Below, piece by piece: positions 8,773 through 16,925 of a stretch of 64,000 nt of DNA; within the stretch, counting starts at the first letter, position 1, and the number at the start of each line of letters is the position of its first letter. A program made the position numbers and the translations under genes. The DNA lies in NCBI GenBank assembly GCA_050246015.1, contig JBFWWU010000016.1:1-64000 (forward strand), in the 5' to 3' direction. Origin of the DNA: JTS-AC122 sp050246015. Lineage in GTDB: Bacteria; Planctomycetota; Phycisphaerae; Phycisphaerales; UBA1924. The notes beneath the pieces are model-generated. The model saw nothing but the letters and a program-made list of their open reading frames with translations, made no database searches and was not told where the DNA came from.

Positions 8773-11460
8773 ATGGCTGTAGTTCTCAAAGACATTCTGG
8801 CTTTGGACTGCGGAGCCCAGTTCCTGAACGTGGATGTCCATATCCACACGTTTGGCGGGTCCAAGGACGTGAAGGACGCCGGAATGACGCCGCAGGCGAT
8901 CATCGAATCTGCGGTAGCGCAGGGTCTCAGCGTCATCGCGATCACAGACCACAACAGCAACAAGAGTATTGATGCGGCCCTAACACACGCTCAGAAATAC
9001 GTCGACAGGCTGCTTGTCCTCCCCGGCGTTGAGGTGACCACTGCAAATGGACATTTGCTCGCGTATTTCGCTCCAGAACGGGCCGGTGAGCTGAGCCGAT
9101 TCCTTGCCAAGCTGGACTTGATCGGGGAGATGGGCGACGACAATACACACACGGCCAAGTCCATGGCGGATGTCATCGCCGAAGCGGACAAGCTCGGGGG
9201 TATTTGCGTAGCGGCGCACATCGACCGCGCCAAGACTGGGTTCGAGACGCTCGCCTCCGGGTATCCAAACTGGAAGCGCGACATCCTCACCAGCGCGGGC
9301 TTGTACGGTCTTGAGTGTGACGCAGCCGCTTCGCTCTCCTGGTACTCGGACATGGAGGAACCCGGTTCGGCTGGGGCTGAGCGCACGAAGCTGCTTCAGG
9401 CACGCCGGGCCGTTCCAACGCTGCAGGGACGTCGCCACCTGGCCCACATGCAGGGCTCAGACGCCCACTCGCTCATCCAGTTCCAGACGCAATCTCCTGA
9501 CAAGCCTTGGACGCGCATCAAGATGACCGAACTCAGTTTCGGGGCTCTCCGGACCGCGCTGATTGATCCAACCGCTCGGGTCGTTGCCAAGATCGCCGTC
9601 CCGCGGTCGGTACCACGTGTCCGCGGCATGGCAGTGACGGGAGGATTCATTGACGGCGAGATCATCCGGTTTAGCGACAACCTCAACTGCTTCATCGGCG
9701 GTCGTGGGACTGGCAAGTCCACCGCAATTCGTTCCCTCGCCTACTGCTTCGGCATCGACGAAGCATTTGGCGAGTTCGAGAGCTGCCCCGATACGGTCGT
9801 CGTCTACTGCGAGGATGCGGACGGCGTGGTGTACCGGTATGAGCGCACCAAGGGCAGCGAAACCACCGTCAAGGCACGGGAGGATGGTGCGATCACTGAA
9901 GTTCCAGTGGATGCGTTTAGGATCGAATATTTCGGGCAAGGAGAGCTCGCCCGAGTCGCCGAGGATCCGCTGAACAACCCCGGGCTCTTCCAGTCTTTTC
10001 TTGACCGTCACATCAGCCTTGGGGACTTGGCAGCCCTCGAGGAATCTTTGGTCAGAAGGCTGCGGACCAATGCTGCACAGCTTGATCCTCTGGAAGGCAG
10101 CTTCGCGCAACTCGACGACAAGCGGAAGGCGCTCGCCGACATCGAGAAGAAATTGAAAGTTGCGGAAGAAGGCAAGCTTCGCGAAATCGTTGGGATACAG
10201 AGTCGGATCGCATCCGAGAAGGCGGTTCGTGCCGAGCTCGAGAGCATCGTTGTCGAGTACAACACCGGCCTGAGTTTGTCGGTGCTCGAAAGAGACTTCG
10301 ACAAGATCGTAGCTACTGCGGGCGAATTGACCGGGGACGAGGCTTCCGATGCGACGATGAAGGCGATGCGCACGATTCTGGATGCTGCCAACACATCGTT
10401 GTCAACGAAAGAGAAAGAGATCAACGCATTGCTCAAGGGCCACGCGACCGGCCTCCAGGCGAAGTGTGTGGAGCTCAAGGCCCACCACGCGCGCATGGAG
10501 TCCGCCCTCGCTACCAAAATCGCTGAACTCAAGGCGAAGGGTCTCGCGGGGAACCTCGCGGAACTTGAGCAGTTACTCAAGCAGAAGGCCAGCTTGGCCA
10601 GAGAGATATCGGCCATTGAACAGCGCGGAAAGGAGCTTCTTCGGTGCCGTAACGACCGACAAGGCTTGCTCGCTCAGCTAAAGACGGCGAGGGCCGATAT
10701 GACCAGGCGCCGAAAGGATCAGCTTCAGAGCATCAATGCAAACTTGGGCAGAACGATCACCGACTACAGAGTCTTCGTCAAATACGACGATGCGGGCATC
10801 GTCGATGAGTTCTTCCAGTTCATCACTGAGAAGATGCACGGCACATATTTCCAAGACGATAGCGCTCGACAGTTATGCAATGGTGTATCTCCAGCCGACC
10901 TCGCCGAGTGGGTATTCAAGAACGAGCCGGCGAAAATAGCCGAGGCGACGGGCCTGCCCGCACCTTGGCCGGAACGCATCGTCGACAAGCTGCGCTACTG
11001 GCACATCCTCTTCGAACTGGAGGTGCTGGCTAAGCAGCCCAAGCCCGTCATCACGGTGTTGACCAAAGCCACACCGCCCAAGAGCATCCCGGTCGCGCAA
11101 CTCTCCGATGGCCAGAGACACACCATTCTCCTGACAATCGCAATGCTGGCCGAGTCCAATGTGCCGCTGGTCATCGACCAACCAGAGGACGATTTGGACA
11201 ACGCTTTCATCTTTTCCAGCATCGTTACGACCCTACGGACGATCAAGGAGCGGCGCCAAGTCATCCTGATCACTCACAACGCGAATATCGCAGTGTTGGG
11301 AGACTCCGAGCTCCTGCTCCCGATGCGCCGGGAAGACGACTACGGCAAAGCTGTGGAACGCGGATCAATAGATCGCGAAACCACGAAGCAGCTGGTGCAG
11401 GACATCCTTGAGGGAGGGCCCGAGGCGTTTCGACGCCGTCGCGAGATGTATGGCTACTAA
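8773..11460 (+). CDS. PHP-domain / SMC-like ATPase (TrlF-type), putative defence protein
   Basis: About 895 residues from the ATG at 8773; an upstream TTG is possible. The N-terminus is a PHP phosphoesterase domain: DVHIHTFGG (H23, H25), AITDHNSN and LPGVEVTT. Next come an ABC/SMC-type Walker A, FIGGRGTGKST, near residue 310, a long coiled coil between about residues 430 and 650, and a Walker B region VIDQPEDDLDN near residue 800, followed by ILITHNANI. This PHP plus ATPase layout matches proteins annotated as TrlF family and is frequent in defence islands. The likely role is an ATP-gated nuclease or phosphoesterase, which is inference. It is the first complete gene at the left end of the element and stands alone, convergent with the next gene. 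Confidence 0.85.
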   Translation: MAVVLKDILALDCGAQFLNVDVHIHTFGGSKDVKDAGMTPQAIIESAVAQGLSVIAITDHNSNKSIDAALTHAQKYVDRLLVLPGVEVTTANGHLLAYFAPERAGELSRFLAKLDLIGEMGDDNTHTAKSMADVIAEADKLGGICVAAHIDRAKTGFETLASGYPNWKRDILTSAGLYGLECDAAASLSWYSDMEEPGSAGAERTKLLQARRAVPTLQGRRHLAHMQGSDAHSLIQFQTQSPDKPWTRIKMTELSFGALRTALIDPTARVVAKIAVPRSVPRVRGMAVTGGFIDGEIIRFSDNLNCFIGGRGTGKSTAIRSLAYCFGIDEAFGEFESCPDTVVVYCEDADGVVYRYERTKGSETTVKAREDGAITEVPVDAFRIEYFGQGELARVAEDPLNNPGLFQSFLDRHISLGDLAALEESLVRRLRTNAAQLDPLEGSFAQLDDKRKALADIEKKLKVAEEGKLREIVGIQSRIASEKAVRAELESIVVEYNTGLSLSVLERDFDKIVATAGELTGDEASDATMKAMRTILDAANTSLSTKEKEINALLKGHATGLQAKCVELKAHHARMESALATKIAELKAKGLAGNLAELEQLLKQKASLAREISAIEQRGKELLRCRNDRQGLLAQLKTARADMTRRRKDQLQSINANLGRTITDYRVFVKYDDAGIVDEFFQFITEKMHGTYFQDDSARQLCNGVSPADLAEWVFKNEPAKIAEATGLPAPWPERIVDKLRYWHILFELEVLAKQPKPVITVLTKATPPKSIPVAQLSDGQRHTILLTIAMLAESNVPLVIDQPEDDLDNAFIFSSIVTTLRTIKERRQVILITHNANIAVLGDSELLLPMRREDDYGKAVERGSIDRETTKQLVQDILEGGPEAFRRRREMYGY

Positions 11461-11516
11461 GCCAGCCGTTGTGCCGCTGGCCAGTGCCTCGGCGCCATCT
11501 ACCCCACACTCGTTTC

Positions 11517-12743
11517 TCAGTCACTAGGTAACACGCCCAACGAACGGGCTACCAGGTCTCGAATAAGGTCGTCTCTCCCGACCTCGGCTCTTACCGCAGG
11601 CTGCTCGCTCCGGGAAGTGACTCGCCTCCATTCCTCTCGTTGATCGGCAAAGAACCGTCGAGCGTAGTCTTCGTCGCGTAGCGACAGGTGGCGCCACAGC
11701 CCGCGTCGAACGATTGCCACGAACAGGCCCGCTGGATTCGTTCGACCCTGGGTCACAGCGTGATGGGCAGCAGCTACGAATTGCAGACGATCGGATTCGG
11801 ATTCGCCTACGACCCCGCGTCTCTGGGCAAAATCGAGGAGCCGCTGGAGCCTCGCAGGATCTCGAAGCTCGGCGAGCGTGATATGGTGGAGCCCCGTTCC
11901 TCTGCCCGTTCGCTTGCGAACACCATCCGGGGCCGGCACTCCGGGTTTCTGGTTTTCAGATCTTCGGTACGAAGAGTTCCCTGTTTGTTTTGGGGGTGGT
12001 GAAAGGGTGCGATCTTTGGGTCGGGGCAGTGGTGATTTCGGCCTTGCGCTCTGTCGAGGATCTGCCCACCGCAGATTCACAAGTCCTGGCATCCCCCATC
12101 GGTTGAGCCGGAACTGCGAGGCCGCCTGGGGCTGGAGCCATCCCATCCGCACGAGCTCTCCCCTCGCCCCCTTCACGTTCCGCTCGTCCACCTCGAAGAC
12201 CGCCGCGACCCATGAGGCCTTGCACGTGCCGTAGGGCTGGCAGAGCCCCTTGCGGTAGTACATGCAGCGGAGGAGCTGGCCGAGGACCGTTGCGATGAAC
12301 ACGGGCCGCCGGGAGTTCGCGAGCAGCCGGATGGTGCGCCGCGGCACCGGCACCTTGCGGCGGCGGTTGGTCACCAGCTCCAGCATGCGCTCGAAGTCGT
12401 CGCGCTCCGGCTCAAGCGGCACCCAGGCGAGACCGCCCATCGCCACCTTCGTCTCGCCGAAGCGGAGCAGCTCGGCGCGCTCCAAGGCCCGCACCGACGA
12501 CCGGGCGACCCCCTCCCCTACCCCGGCCACGCCCGCGGCCTCGGCCGCCGTAAACCGCCCGACCCGCGGCGACTTGAGCTCGCACCGCCGAGCCCGGAGC
12601 TCCCAGCACGCGAACCAGACCCGCAGATCGCGCATCCCAATGTGCCCATGCCGGTACGCCCACCACGCCGACAACAGCGACCTCGCCGGGACGAACACGA
12701 ACCCCCCGTCCGGCTTCCTCAGGCCATCCGACTCCACCACCAT
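11517..12743 (-). CDS. Putative DNA-binding or replication-related protein of the element
   Basis: About 408 residues. I use the ATG at 12743 because GGGAGG lies 7-8 nt upstream; an ATG at 12749 is an alternative. The first 250 residues are basic and helical, with helix-turn-helix-like stretches such as RFTAAEAAGVAGVGEGVARS followed by a VRALERAELL helix, and a second one (CKASWVAAVFEVDERNVKGA). A Pro-rich linker leads to a C-terminal helical domain (LAELRDPARLQRLLDFAQRR). Two winged-helix-like units are common in plasmid initiators and in element regulators. Its place beside parAB supports a replication or maintenance role, but I cannot name the family. Confidence 0.5.
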   Translation of the reverse strand: MVVESDGLRKPDGGFVFVPARSLLSAWWAYRHGHIGMRDLRVWFACWELRARRCELKSPRVGRFTAAEAAGVAGVGEGVARSSVRALERAELLRFGETKVAMGGLAWVPLEPERDDFERMLELVTNRRRKVPVPRRTIRLLANSRRPVFIATVLGQLLRCMYYRKGLCQPYGTCKASWVAAVFEVDERNVKGARGELVRMGWLQPQAASQFRLNRWGMPGLVNLRWADPRQSARPKSPLPRPKDRTLSPPPKQTGNSSYRRSENQKPGVPAPDGVRKRTGRGTGLHHITLAELRDPARLQRLLDFAQRRGVVGESESDRLQFVAAAHHAVTQGRTNPAGLFVAIVRRGLWRHLSLRDEDYARRFFADQREEWRRVTSRSEQPAVRAEVGRDDLIRDLVARSLGVLPSD

Positions 12744-12848
12744 GGTCATCCCTCCCGACACGGGACACACGTTGGGCGTCCCCCCTGCCCGCGGGCGCGA
12801 GATCCGTGGGGCCACGCGGGTACACGACCCCCGTGGCTCCAAAGTGCA

Positions 12849-12961
12849 TTGACAGGTGGTGACCCTTGGGTCTAGGTTCGGATTGAGTCTTGACCTAGCC
12901 GGAAGGGATCACTCCCGATGCCTTTCAGCCGAAAAGAGCGACCCTGGCCGGTCGCTTTTTT
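12849..12961 (+). ncRNA. Candidate small RNA with promoter and rho-independent terminator
   Basis: TTGACA at 12849-12854 is followed after 18 bp by TAGGTT at 12873-12878. A hairpin can form by CTAGGTT-like bases around 12872 and ACCTAG around 12892. A strong terminator ends the interval. No convincing small ORF with a ribosome site lies between. The transcript would be about 75-80 nt. It starts some 110 bp upstream of the divergent 408-residue gene, as counter-transcribed or trans-acting regulators of replication genes often do, but its target is unknown. Confidence 0.35.
12937..12961 (+). terminator. Rho-independent terminator
   Basis: Stem AGCGACC / GGTCGCT (7 bp) with a 6-nt loop, then six T residues. 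It faces right and would end transcription entering the parAB region from the left. Confidence 0.75.
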
Positions 12962-13101
12962 CATGCCCAACGACGTGCTCGCTCCTCGATACACACTCCG
13001 AATCAGCGTCCCGGCGGTGCGCCGGGATCTCTTCCGTGGGATCTACTCCGGGCTCAGGAGTGCGCCAATACCAAATCTGCTGGGATGTTGTGCCTCGTTC
13101 C

Positions 13102-13293
13102 CGCGAGAACGCGAGAACGCGTTGACGCCATCACGCGACCTCGCGTCATCGCCTTGTCGCGTCAACGCCAGCTCGCGATATCGCCACCACGCGAGAACGC
13201 GACCACGCGACCTCGCCACAACGCGACCTCGCGTCAATGGCACCTCGCGATATCGCGTCATGGGAACAACGCGACCTCGCGACTTCGTCTTGA
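13102..13293. repeat. 8-bp-period CGCG array upstream of parA (candidate centromere)
   Basis: Twenty-four consecutive 8-bp units without a phase slip. Sixteen begin CGCG, five begin CGCC and three are degenerate (13238, 13262, 13286). In every unit base 5 and base 8 are A or T, giving the consensus CGCGWNNW, that is, palindromic WCGCGW hexamers spaced by 2 bp. The period is not a multiple of three, so protein coding cannot explain it. A short iterated array directly upstream of a ParA gene fits a parS-type centromere or operator bound by a small ribbon-helix-helix partner. A replication iteron array is the alternative. Confidence 0.8.
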
Positions 13294-13354
13294 AGATCAT
13301 GTCTTGTCACGCCCTGTTCGCCGCCACATAGTGGAACGGGCCGCCAGTTCTCCT

Positions 13355-13402
13355 CGCGATGACGCGAGAACGCGAACAGGCGACTTCGCGACATCGCGAC
13401 AA
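13355..13402. repeat. Second block of the 8-bp CGCG array, abutting parA
   Basis: Six further 8-bp units (five CGCG, one GGCG), out of phase with the first block by 5 bp and separated from it by 61 bp. They end 21 bp before the parA start codon, right where an autoregulatory operator would lie. Base 5 is always A and base 8 is A or T, as in the main array. Confidence 0.75.
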
Positions 13403-13423
13403 CGAGTGCAGAGGGGAGGGGAC

Positions 13424-14332
13424 ATGGACGCAGCAGGGCCAAGGCCGATCGAGATCACGCAGACGCACATCATCGCCGTCGGCAACCAGAAGGGCGGTGT
13501 CGGAAAAACGACAAACACGGTTCACATCGCGGCCGCTCTGGGCGAGATGGGCCGCCGCTGCCTCATCGTCGACCTCGACATGAACCACGGCGCCACGCGG
13601 CACTTCGGGATCCCGGCCGACAGCTTCCTCGGCACCTTCGAGATGCTGATCGGCGAAGAGCAGCCAATCGACATCATCATCACCGGCAAGGACGACGACG
13701 TGGAGATGCCCGACAACGTCCACATCATCCCGGCCCGCCGCCTGCTGGAGAAGATCGACCAGGCCCTCGCCGCCAAGAGCAAGTTCATTGTGACGCAGGA
13801 CGTGCTCCGCCAGCCGCTCCAGACCCTTGTCGGCCAGTACGACTACATCTTCCTCGATACTGCGCCCAACGCGACCACGCCAACCATCGCGGCGTACAAG
13901 GCCGCCGACTGGTTCATCCTCTCGGCGACGCCCGACCCGTTCGCCATCGCCGGCCTGAACGAGGCGCTGGCCGACATCCAGGACGCCCAGCAGCAGGGGA
14001 ACCACAAGCTCCGGCTCCTCGGAGTGGTCCTCTCGGGCGTCGACAAGCGGACGACCCTCGCCAACACGCTCACGCGCTACGTGGACGAGACCTTCTCCCC
14101 GGACGGGGCCGAGTCTGCCAAGTTCGCCACAACCATCACCCGGTCGACGGTCATCCCGCAGACCCAAAAGGAGGGGAAGACGCTCTTCCAGACCCACGCC
14201 TCGCACAAGGTGACCGACCAGTACCGCCAGCTCGCCCGCGAGATCGAGGCCCGGATCCGCCGGCTCGAAGGTGTAGACCAGCCGGTCGAACCCGTTGTTG
14301 AGCCGGTCGCGGCGGAGGTGGCCAATGGCTAA
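13424..14332 (+). CDS. parA: ParA-family partition ATPase
   Basis: 302 residues, starting at an ATG preceded by GAGGGGAGGGG. The deviant Walker A is KGGVGKT (residues 23-29), followed by LIVDLDMNHGATRHF and the Walker B-like YDYIFLDTAPNATT. ParA proteins form ATP-dependent DNA-bound gradients that move plasmid-like DNA. The lack of an N-terminal helix-turn-helix puts it in the small (type Ib-like) group, whose partners are small ribbon-helix-helix proteins bound to short repeats. Its stop overlaps the start of the next gene by 8 bp, so the two are cotranslated. The CGCG arrays on both sides are its likely centromere and operator. Confidence 0.92.
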   Translation: MDAAGPRPIEITQTHIIAVGNQKGGVGKTTNTVHIAAALGEMGRRCLIVDLDMNHGATRHFGIPADSFLGTFEMLIGEEQPIDIIITGKDDDVEMPDNVHIIPARRLLEKIDQALAAKSKFIVTQDVLRQPLQTLVGQYDYIFLDTAPNATTPTIAAYKAADWFILSATPDPFAIAGLNEALADIQDAQQQGNHKLRLLGVVLSGVDKRTTLANTLTRYVDETFSPDGAESAKFATTITRSTVIPQTQKEGKTLFQTHASHKVTDQYRQLAREIEARIRRLEGVDQPVEPVVEPVAAEVANG

Positions 14333-14870
14333 GCGAGCACCCGCCGACGAGAAGCCTTACCGGCCGCTGGACGACAGCCTTGTCCGCGGTGTCATGCGCG
14401 CACCCGGGAATGCAGCTCCGGCCATGGAGCCGGTGCCCGCCCCGGCGCCCGAGCCGGTCATACTCAGAGCCGCTCCGGAGCCTGCACCGGCGCGCCCGAC
14501 GCCCAAGCCGGCCGCCCCGGCTCCGACCCGGGCGCTCCCGACCCGCGTGGTTTCGCCCGACCCGGCGAACCTCCCGCCCAAGCTCGACCGAGAGAAGCGG
14601 GTGCTGCTCACAAGAGAAGAGGAGAGGGCGCTCGAACGGGTAGTGTCGGCCGTCGGCGCGGAGATCGGGACCTCGCTCAAGCTCTCCCACGTGCTCAGGG
14701 CGTGCATCACCCTCCTCCTGCACTCGGAGGACGAGATCCTCGCCCGGGCCAAGCAGAGCCCCAAGCTCATCCGCCCCGCGAACGGGGACGGCCCGGCCCT
14801 GACGAGCTTCGAGCGGTCGATCGCCCAGATCATCACCGCGGCGCTCCGCGACGCCCGGCCGCTGAGGTAG
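14325..14870 (+). CDS. Putative ParB-like centromere-binding protein (ribbon-helix-helix candidate)
   Basis: 181 residues, ATG at 14325 with GGAGGT upstream, overlapping parA. The first 95 residues are Pro/Ala-rich and probably disordered. The C-terminal part has a short strand (KRVLLT), a helix (REEERALERVVSAVGAEI), a turn, and a second helix (LSHVLRACITLLLHS). That strand-helix-helix order is the ribbon-helix-helix pattern of type Ib partition partners such as omega or ParG. There is no classical ParB nuclease-like domain. The CGCG array resumes at its stop codon. Function is inferred from fold pattern and position, since sequence identity to a known partner cannot be judged here. Confidence 0.65.
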   Translation: MAKRAPADEKPYRPLDDSLVRGVMRAPGNAAPAMEPVPAPAPEPVILRAAPEPAPARPTPKPAAPAPTRALPTRVVSPDPANLPPKLDREKRVLLTREEERALERVVSAVGAEIGTSLKLSHVLRACITLLLHSEDEILARAKQSPKLIRPANGDGPALTSFERSIAQIITAALRDARPLR

Positions 14871-14900
14871 CGACCTCGCGTCATCGCGTTCTCGCGATGT
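14869..14900. repeat. Third short block of the 8-bp CGCG array
   Basis: Four 8-bp units starting at the stop codon of the ParB-like gene: one degenerate (AGCGACCT) and three CGCG units at 14877, 14885 and 14893. The array therefore flanks parA and its partner on both sides. Confidence 0.65.
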
Positions 14901-15532
14901 CACCCCCGGAGGAGCTCCGGAACCAGGGCGACCGGAACTACGGGCCGACCCCCCGGGAACCGCAGGTCGACCAGCCGCAGCACGACCGCGCTCCGGGACA
15001 TGCACAATCTCTTCGCGAGGGCGGGGACCACCATGGACTTCACCCTCGACGCCGCCCGCGCAGCGTCGGGACCCTCCATCGCGGCCACGGTTGTTATCGG
15101 TCGATTACCGTCCGGCAGTTCTTCGCCGAGCAGGGCCGTGAGCGCGGGGAGGGGAGCGAGCAACGCCCCCGCGAAGCGGTTCGCCTCCCGCTCCACACGG
15201 GCCTCGACCAGCTCCTCAAGACGGGCCCCGTCCCGGAACTCGTCCGCCACCTTCCCGTGCAGCACGAGGTGCCCGAGTTCGTGGGCGAGTGTGAACCGCC
15301 AACGCTCCTCGTGGTCCGACAACGACTCGTTGATCCGGATCTCGTTCGCCCGGGTGAATGCGGCGCCGAGGATGATGTCCTCGGCGTCGCCGAAGTCGGT
15401 CACGGCCAGACGGACGCCGAGCGGCCCCTCGACCCACCGCTCGACCGGCACCGGGATGGGAAGGGCGGTCCGCCCCTCGCTCCGCATGCACCGGACAACC
15501 ACATCCCAGGCGGCCCGCTCGACGCGCCGCAT
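14900..15532 (-). CDS. ImmA/IrrE-family metallopeptidase
   Basis: About 211 residues from an ATG at 15532, with no clear ribosome site; an earlier non-ATG start is possible. The zinc motif HELGH occurs in FTLAHELGHLVLHG, with a downstream EREANRFAGALLAP segment giving the third ligand region. ImmA-type enzymes cleave phage-type or element repressors to relieve repression. Its usual XRE partner is not adjacent; the nearest stand-alone XRE genes in the element are at 26.2 and 46.1 kb. It is convergent with the partition operon, its 3' end meeting the third CGCG block. Confidence 0.85.
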   Translation of the reverse strand: MRRVERAAWDVVVRCMRSEGRTALPIPVPVERWVEGPLGVRLAVTDFGDAEDIILGAAFTRANEIRINESLSDHEERWRFTLAHELGHLVLHGKVADEFRDGARLEELVEARVEREANRFAGALLAPLPALTALLGEELPDGNRPITTVAAMEGPDAARAASRVKSMVVPALAKRLCMSRSAVVLRLVDLRFPGGRPVVPVALVPELLRG

Positions 15533-15741
15533 GGCCGGTTCGAGCGTGATGGCCTGCCGACCCTGGGAGATGCAACCACCTCTGCCTAAACGTCGCGATC
15601 GTCGGGTTCGGTCCCTTGGATCATGTCCAAGGGGAGATGCCTGTGTCAGAACTGCCGCACCGCCGAGACTCGCCTTCTCGCAGTGTCGGGGTGTTCGCGA
15701 ACAGCGTCGCGGCCGCCGCGTTCGCCGGAACCGTGGAGGGC

Positions 15742-15943
15742 TTCGGCCCGGCGGGGCGTCGCCGGTCCGAGGCTGGGGCCTTCGACCCCTTGGACTCAAA
15801 CCCGTCCGGAGTATAAAGGTAGAAGGGCGGGGGGATGCTGTGGAGCAGAGTCCCCCCACCCTGAGGTGCCCGGCTCGGGCAGTCGTCATCGGGGCCCCCG
15901 ACCTGGGCGAACCCCGACGACGATGCCCGTGCCGGAGAACCCG
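15742..15943. repeat. Dispersed structured repeat, copy A
   Basis: Similar to 45580-45748 in the same orientation. The first 33 bases differ at one position, and a block of 26 bases at 15911-15936 also differs at one. Two hairpins are kept in both copies: GGAC/GTCC around 15790-15808 and a GGGG/CCCC stem formed by CATCGGGG with CCCCGACG near 15897-15920. This fills most of the 411-bp gap between the ImmA gene and the next small gene. A 66-codon open frame on the plus strand (15616-15816) overlaps it, but I see no ribosome site or family resemblance. Confidence 0.6.
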
Positions 15944-16207
15944 TCAGTAGTCATCCGGGAGGAGAACGGTCGTGGCCGACCGGTCCGCCTCCGTGATGAT
16001 CCAGAACTTCACGCCGTTCCGGTCGTGGTAGACCGACAACAGGCGGCCCTCCTCCTGAAGGGCCTCATCGTTCAGCGACCAGTCATCACGGCACACATCA
16101 CCCCAGTCCGCCTGGGCGTGACGCTGGATTGCGCCGACCACGTCTTCGGGCTCAATCGCCGACAGGGCCTGCGGTGTCGCGAGCAGTCGTCCGAGTTGCA
16201 CTTTCAT
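15944..16207 (-). CDS. Small plasmid/ICE-associated protein of unknown function
   Basis: 87 residues from the ATG at 16207, with GGAGG 6 nt upstream. The sequence starts MKVQLGRLLATPQAL, and the middle (WGDVCRDDWSLNDEAL) and end (WIITEADRSATTVLLPDDY) match, from memory, a small family commonly annotated as plasmid-related protein in conjugative elements. No catalytic motif is visible and the function is unknown. A very strong hairpin precedes it, as for the ArdC-like gene further right. Confidence 0.75.
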   Translation of the reverse strand: MKVQLGRLLATPQALSAIEPEDVVGAIQRHAQADWGDVCRDDWSLNDEALQEEGRLLSVYHDRNGVKFWIITEADRSATTVLLPDDY

Positions 16208-16255
16208 CTCCATCCTCCATTTGGTTGTGGCCGGCAGGGGCAGCACCCCCGGCAG

Positions 16256-16300
16256 CGGCCGGGTTTCTTCATCACCCCCAGCGGTGAAGAAACCCGGCCG
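16256..16300 (-). promoter_or_regulatory. Perfect 16-bp inverted repeat in the leader of the 87-residue gene
   Basis: Arms CGGCCGGGTTTCTTCA and TGAAGAAACCCGGCCG (16256-16271 and 16285-16300) flank a 13-nt loop. Further complementary GC-rich bases lie outside the arms. It is about 50 nt upstream of the start codon in the transcript sense. No T-run follows on either strand, so a simple terminator is unlikely. A leader attenuator or a single-strand promoter active during DNA transfer are possibilities. Confidence 0.55.
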
Positions 16301-16634
16301 CGGGGGCTGACACGTTCTCGGGGAGGGGACCTCGGAAGTCAGGTGAGCCGGGGCAGCAACGCCCCGGTGGCAAAGCAAGGCCCATGACAGCCGGTCGCTC
16401 ACCGGGGACCGGCGAGTGCATGGGCTGGCGTGGGCCTTGCGCCGTCGAGCGAGTTCACGGGCTGCCGTCGATCTATGACCGTGTCCACGGCGACCGGGTC
16501 GCGCACGTGCCGTTCGTGAACGGGGCAGGGATGGTCTTCGTCACCGACATCCCGCACATGACGGTCTAGAGCACCACCGAGCAGCTTTGGCGTGCCCGTG
16601 AGGCCGGAGCGGCGGGCGCAGTTGGGAGTGACCG

Positions 16635-16700
16635 GCCGAGCTGAAGCTCAGCCAGAACTACATCGGGACCGAGCACCTGCTGCTCGGAATCTGCCCTAAC
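16635..16700 (+). pseudogene. Remnant of a Clp N-terminal domain
   Basis: In one frame the DNA reads AELKLSQNYIGTEHLLLG followed by ICPNND, very close to the Clp_N signature (LGHNYIGTEHLLLGL) of ClpA/ClpC proteins. The upstream part fits the family only in other frames (RAREAGAAG around 16590), and no open gene spans it. This is the only recognisable content of the gap 16301-16925 apart from a 61-codon open frame at 16384-16569 that I cannot interpret. The relaxase oriT may also lie in this gap, but I could not identify it. Confidence 0.5.
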
Positions 16701-16925
16701 AACGACCGCCCCGGACGACTGCAAACCCCTCTGACGTGGTGGAAACGCGGGTGCTCAAGCGCGCAGGTGGCAATCCGAACCGCGAAGGCAGGCTCGCGAA
16801 CGCCGCACCGCGTGGCCGCGGGACCGGCAAGGGGACCTCGCTGGTTGCCGACGACGCGCCGTCCGCCGATCGGGTGTTTCGGGCCCGGCGCCGTACGCCG
16901 CCGCCCTTCACTTGGAGGCCGCCTC

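Noticed and set aside
13102..13293. CRISPR array
   Set aside because: Units are only 8 bp with no spacer-length interval, and no cas gene is present.
13043..13442. Open frames on both strands through the CGCG array
   Set aside because: They arise from the high-GC 8-bp repetition, which cannot maintain a reading frame. Arg/Ser/Thr-only composition, no start context.
15616..15816. 66-codon plus-strand frame in dispersed repeat copy A
   Set aside because: No ribosome site and no equivalent complete frame in copy B, so the conserved DNA is not explained by coding.
16301..16925. oriT in the gap before the relaxase
   Set aside because: Expected by position, but no clear nick-site motif or inverted repeat that I could defend apart from the leader hairpin of the neighbouring gene.
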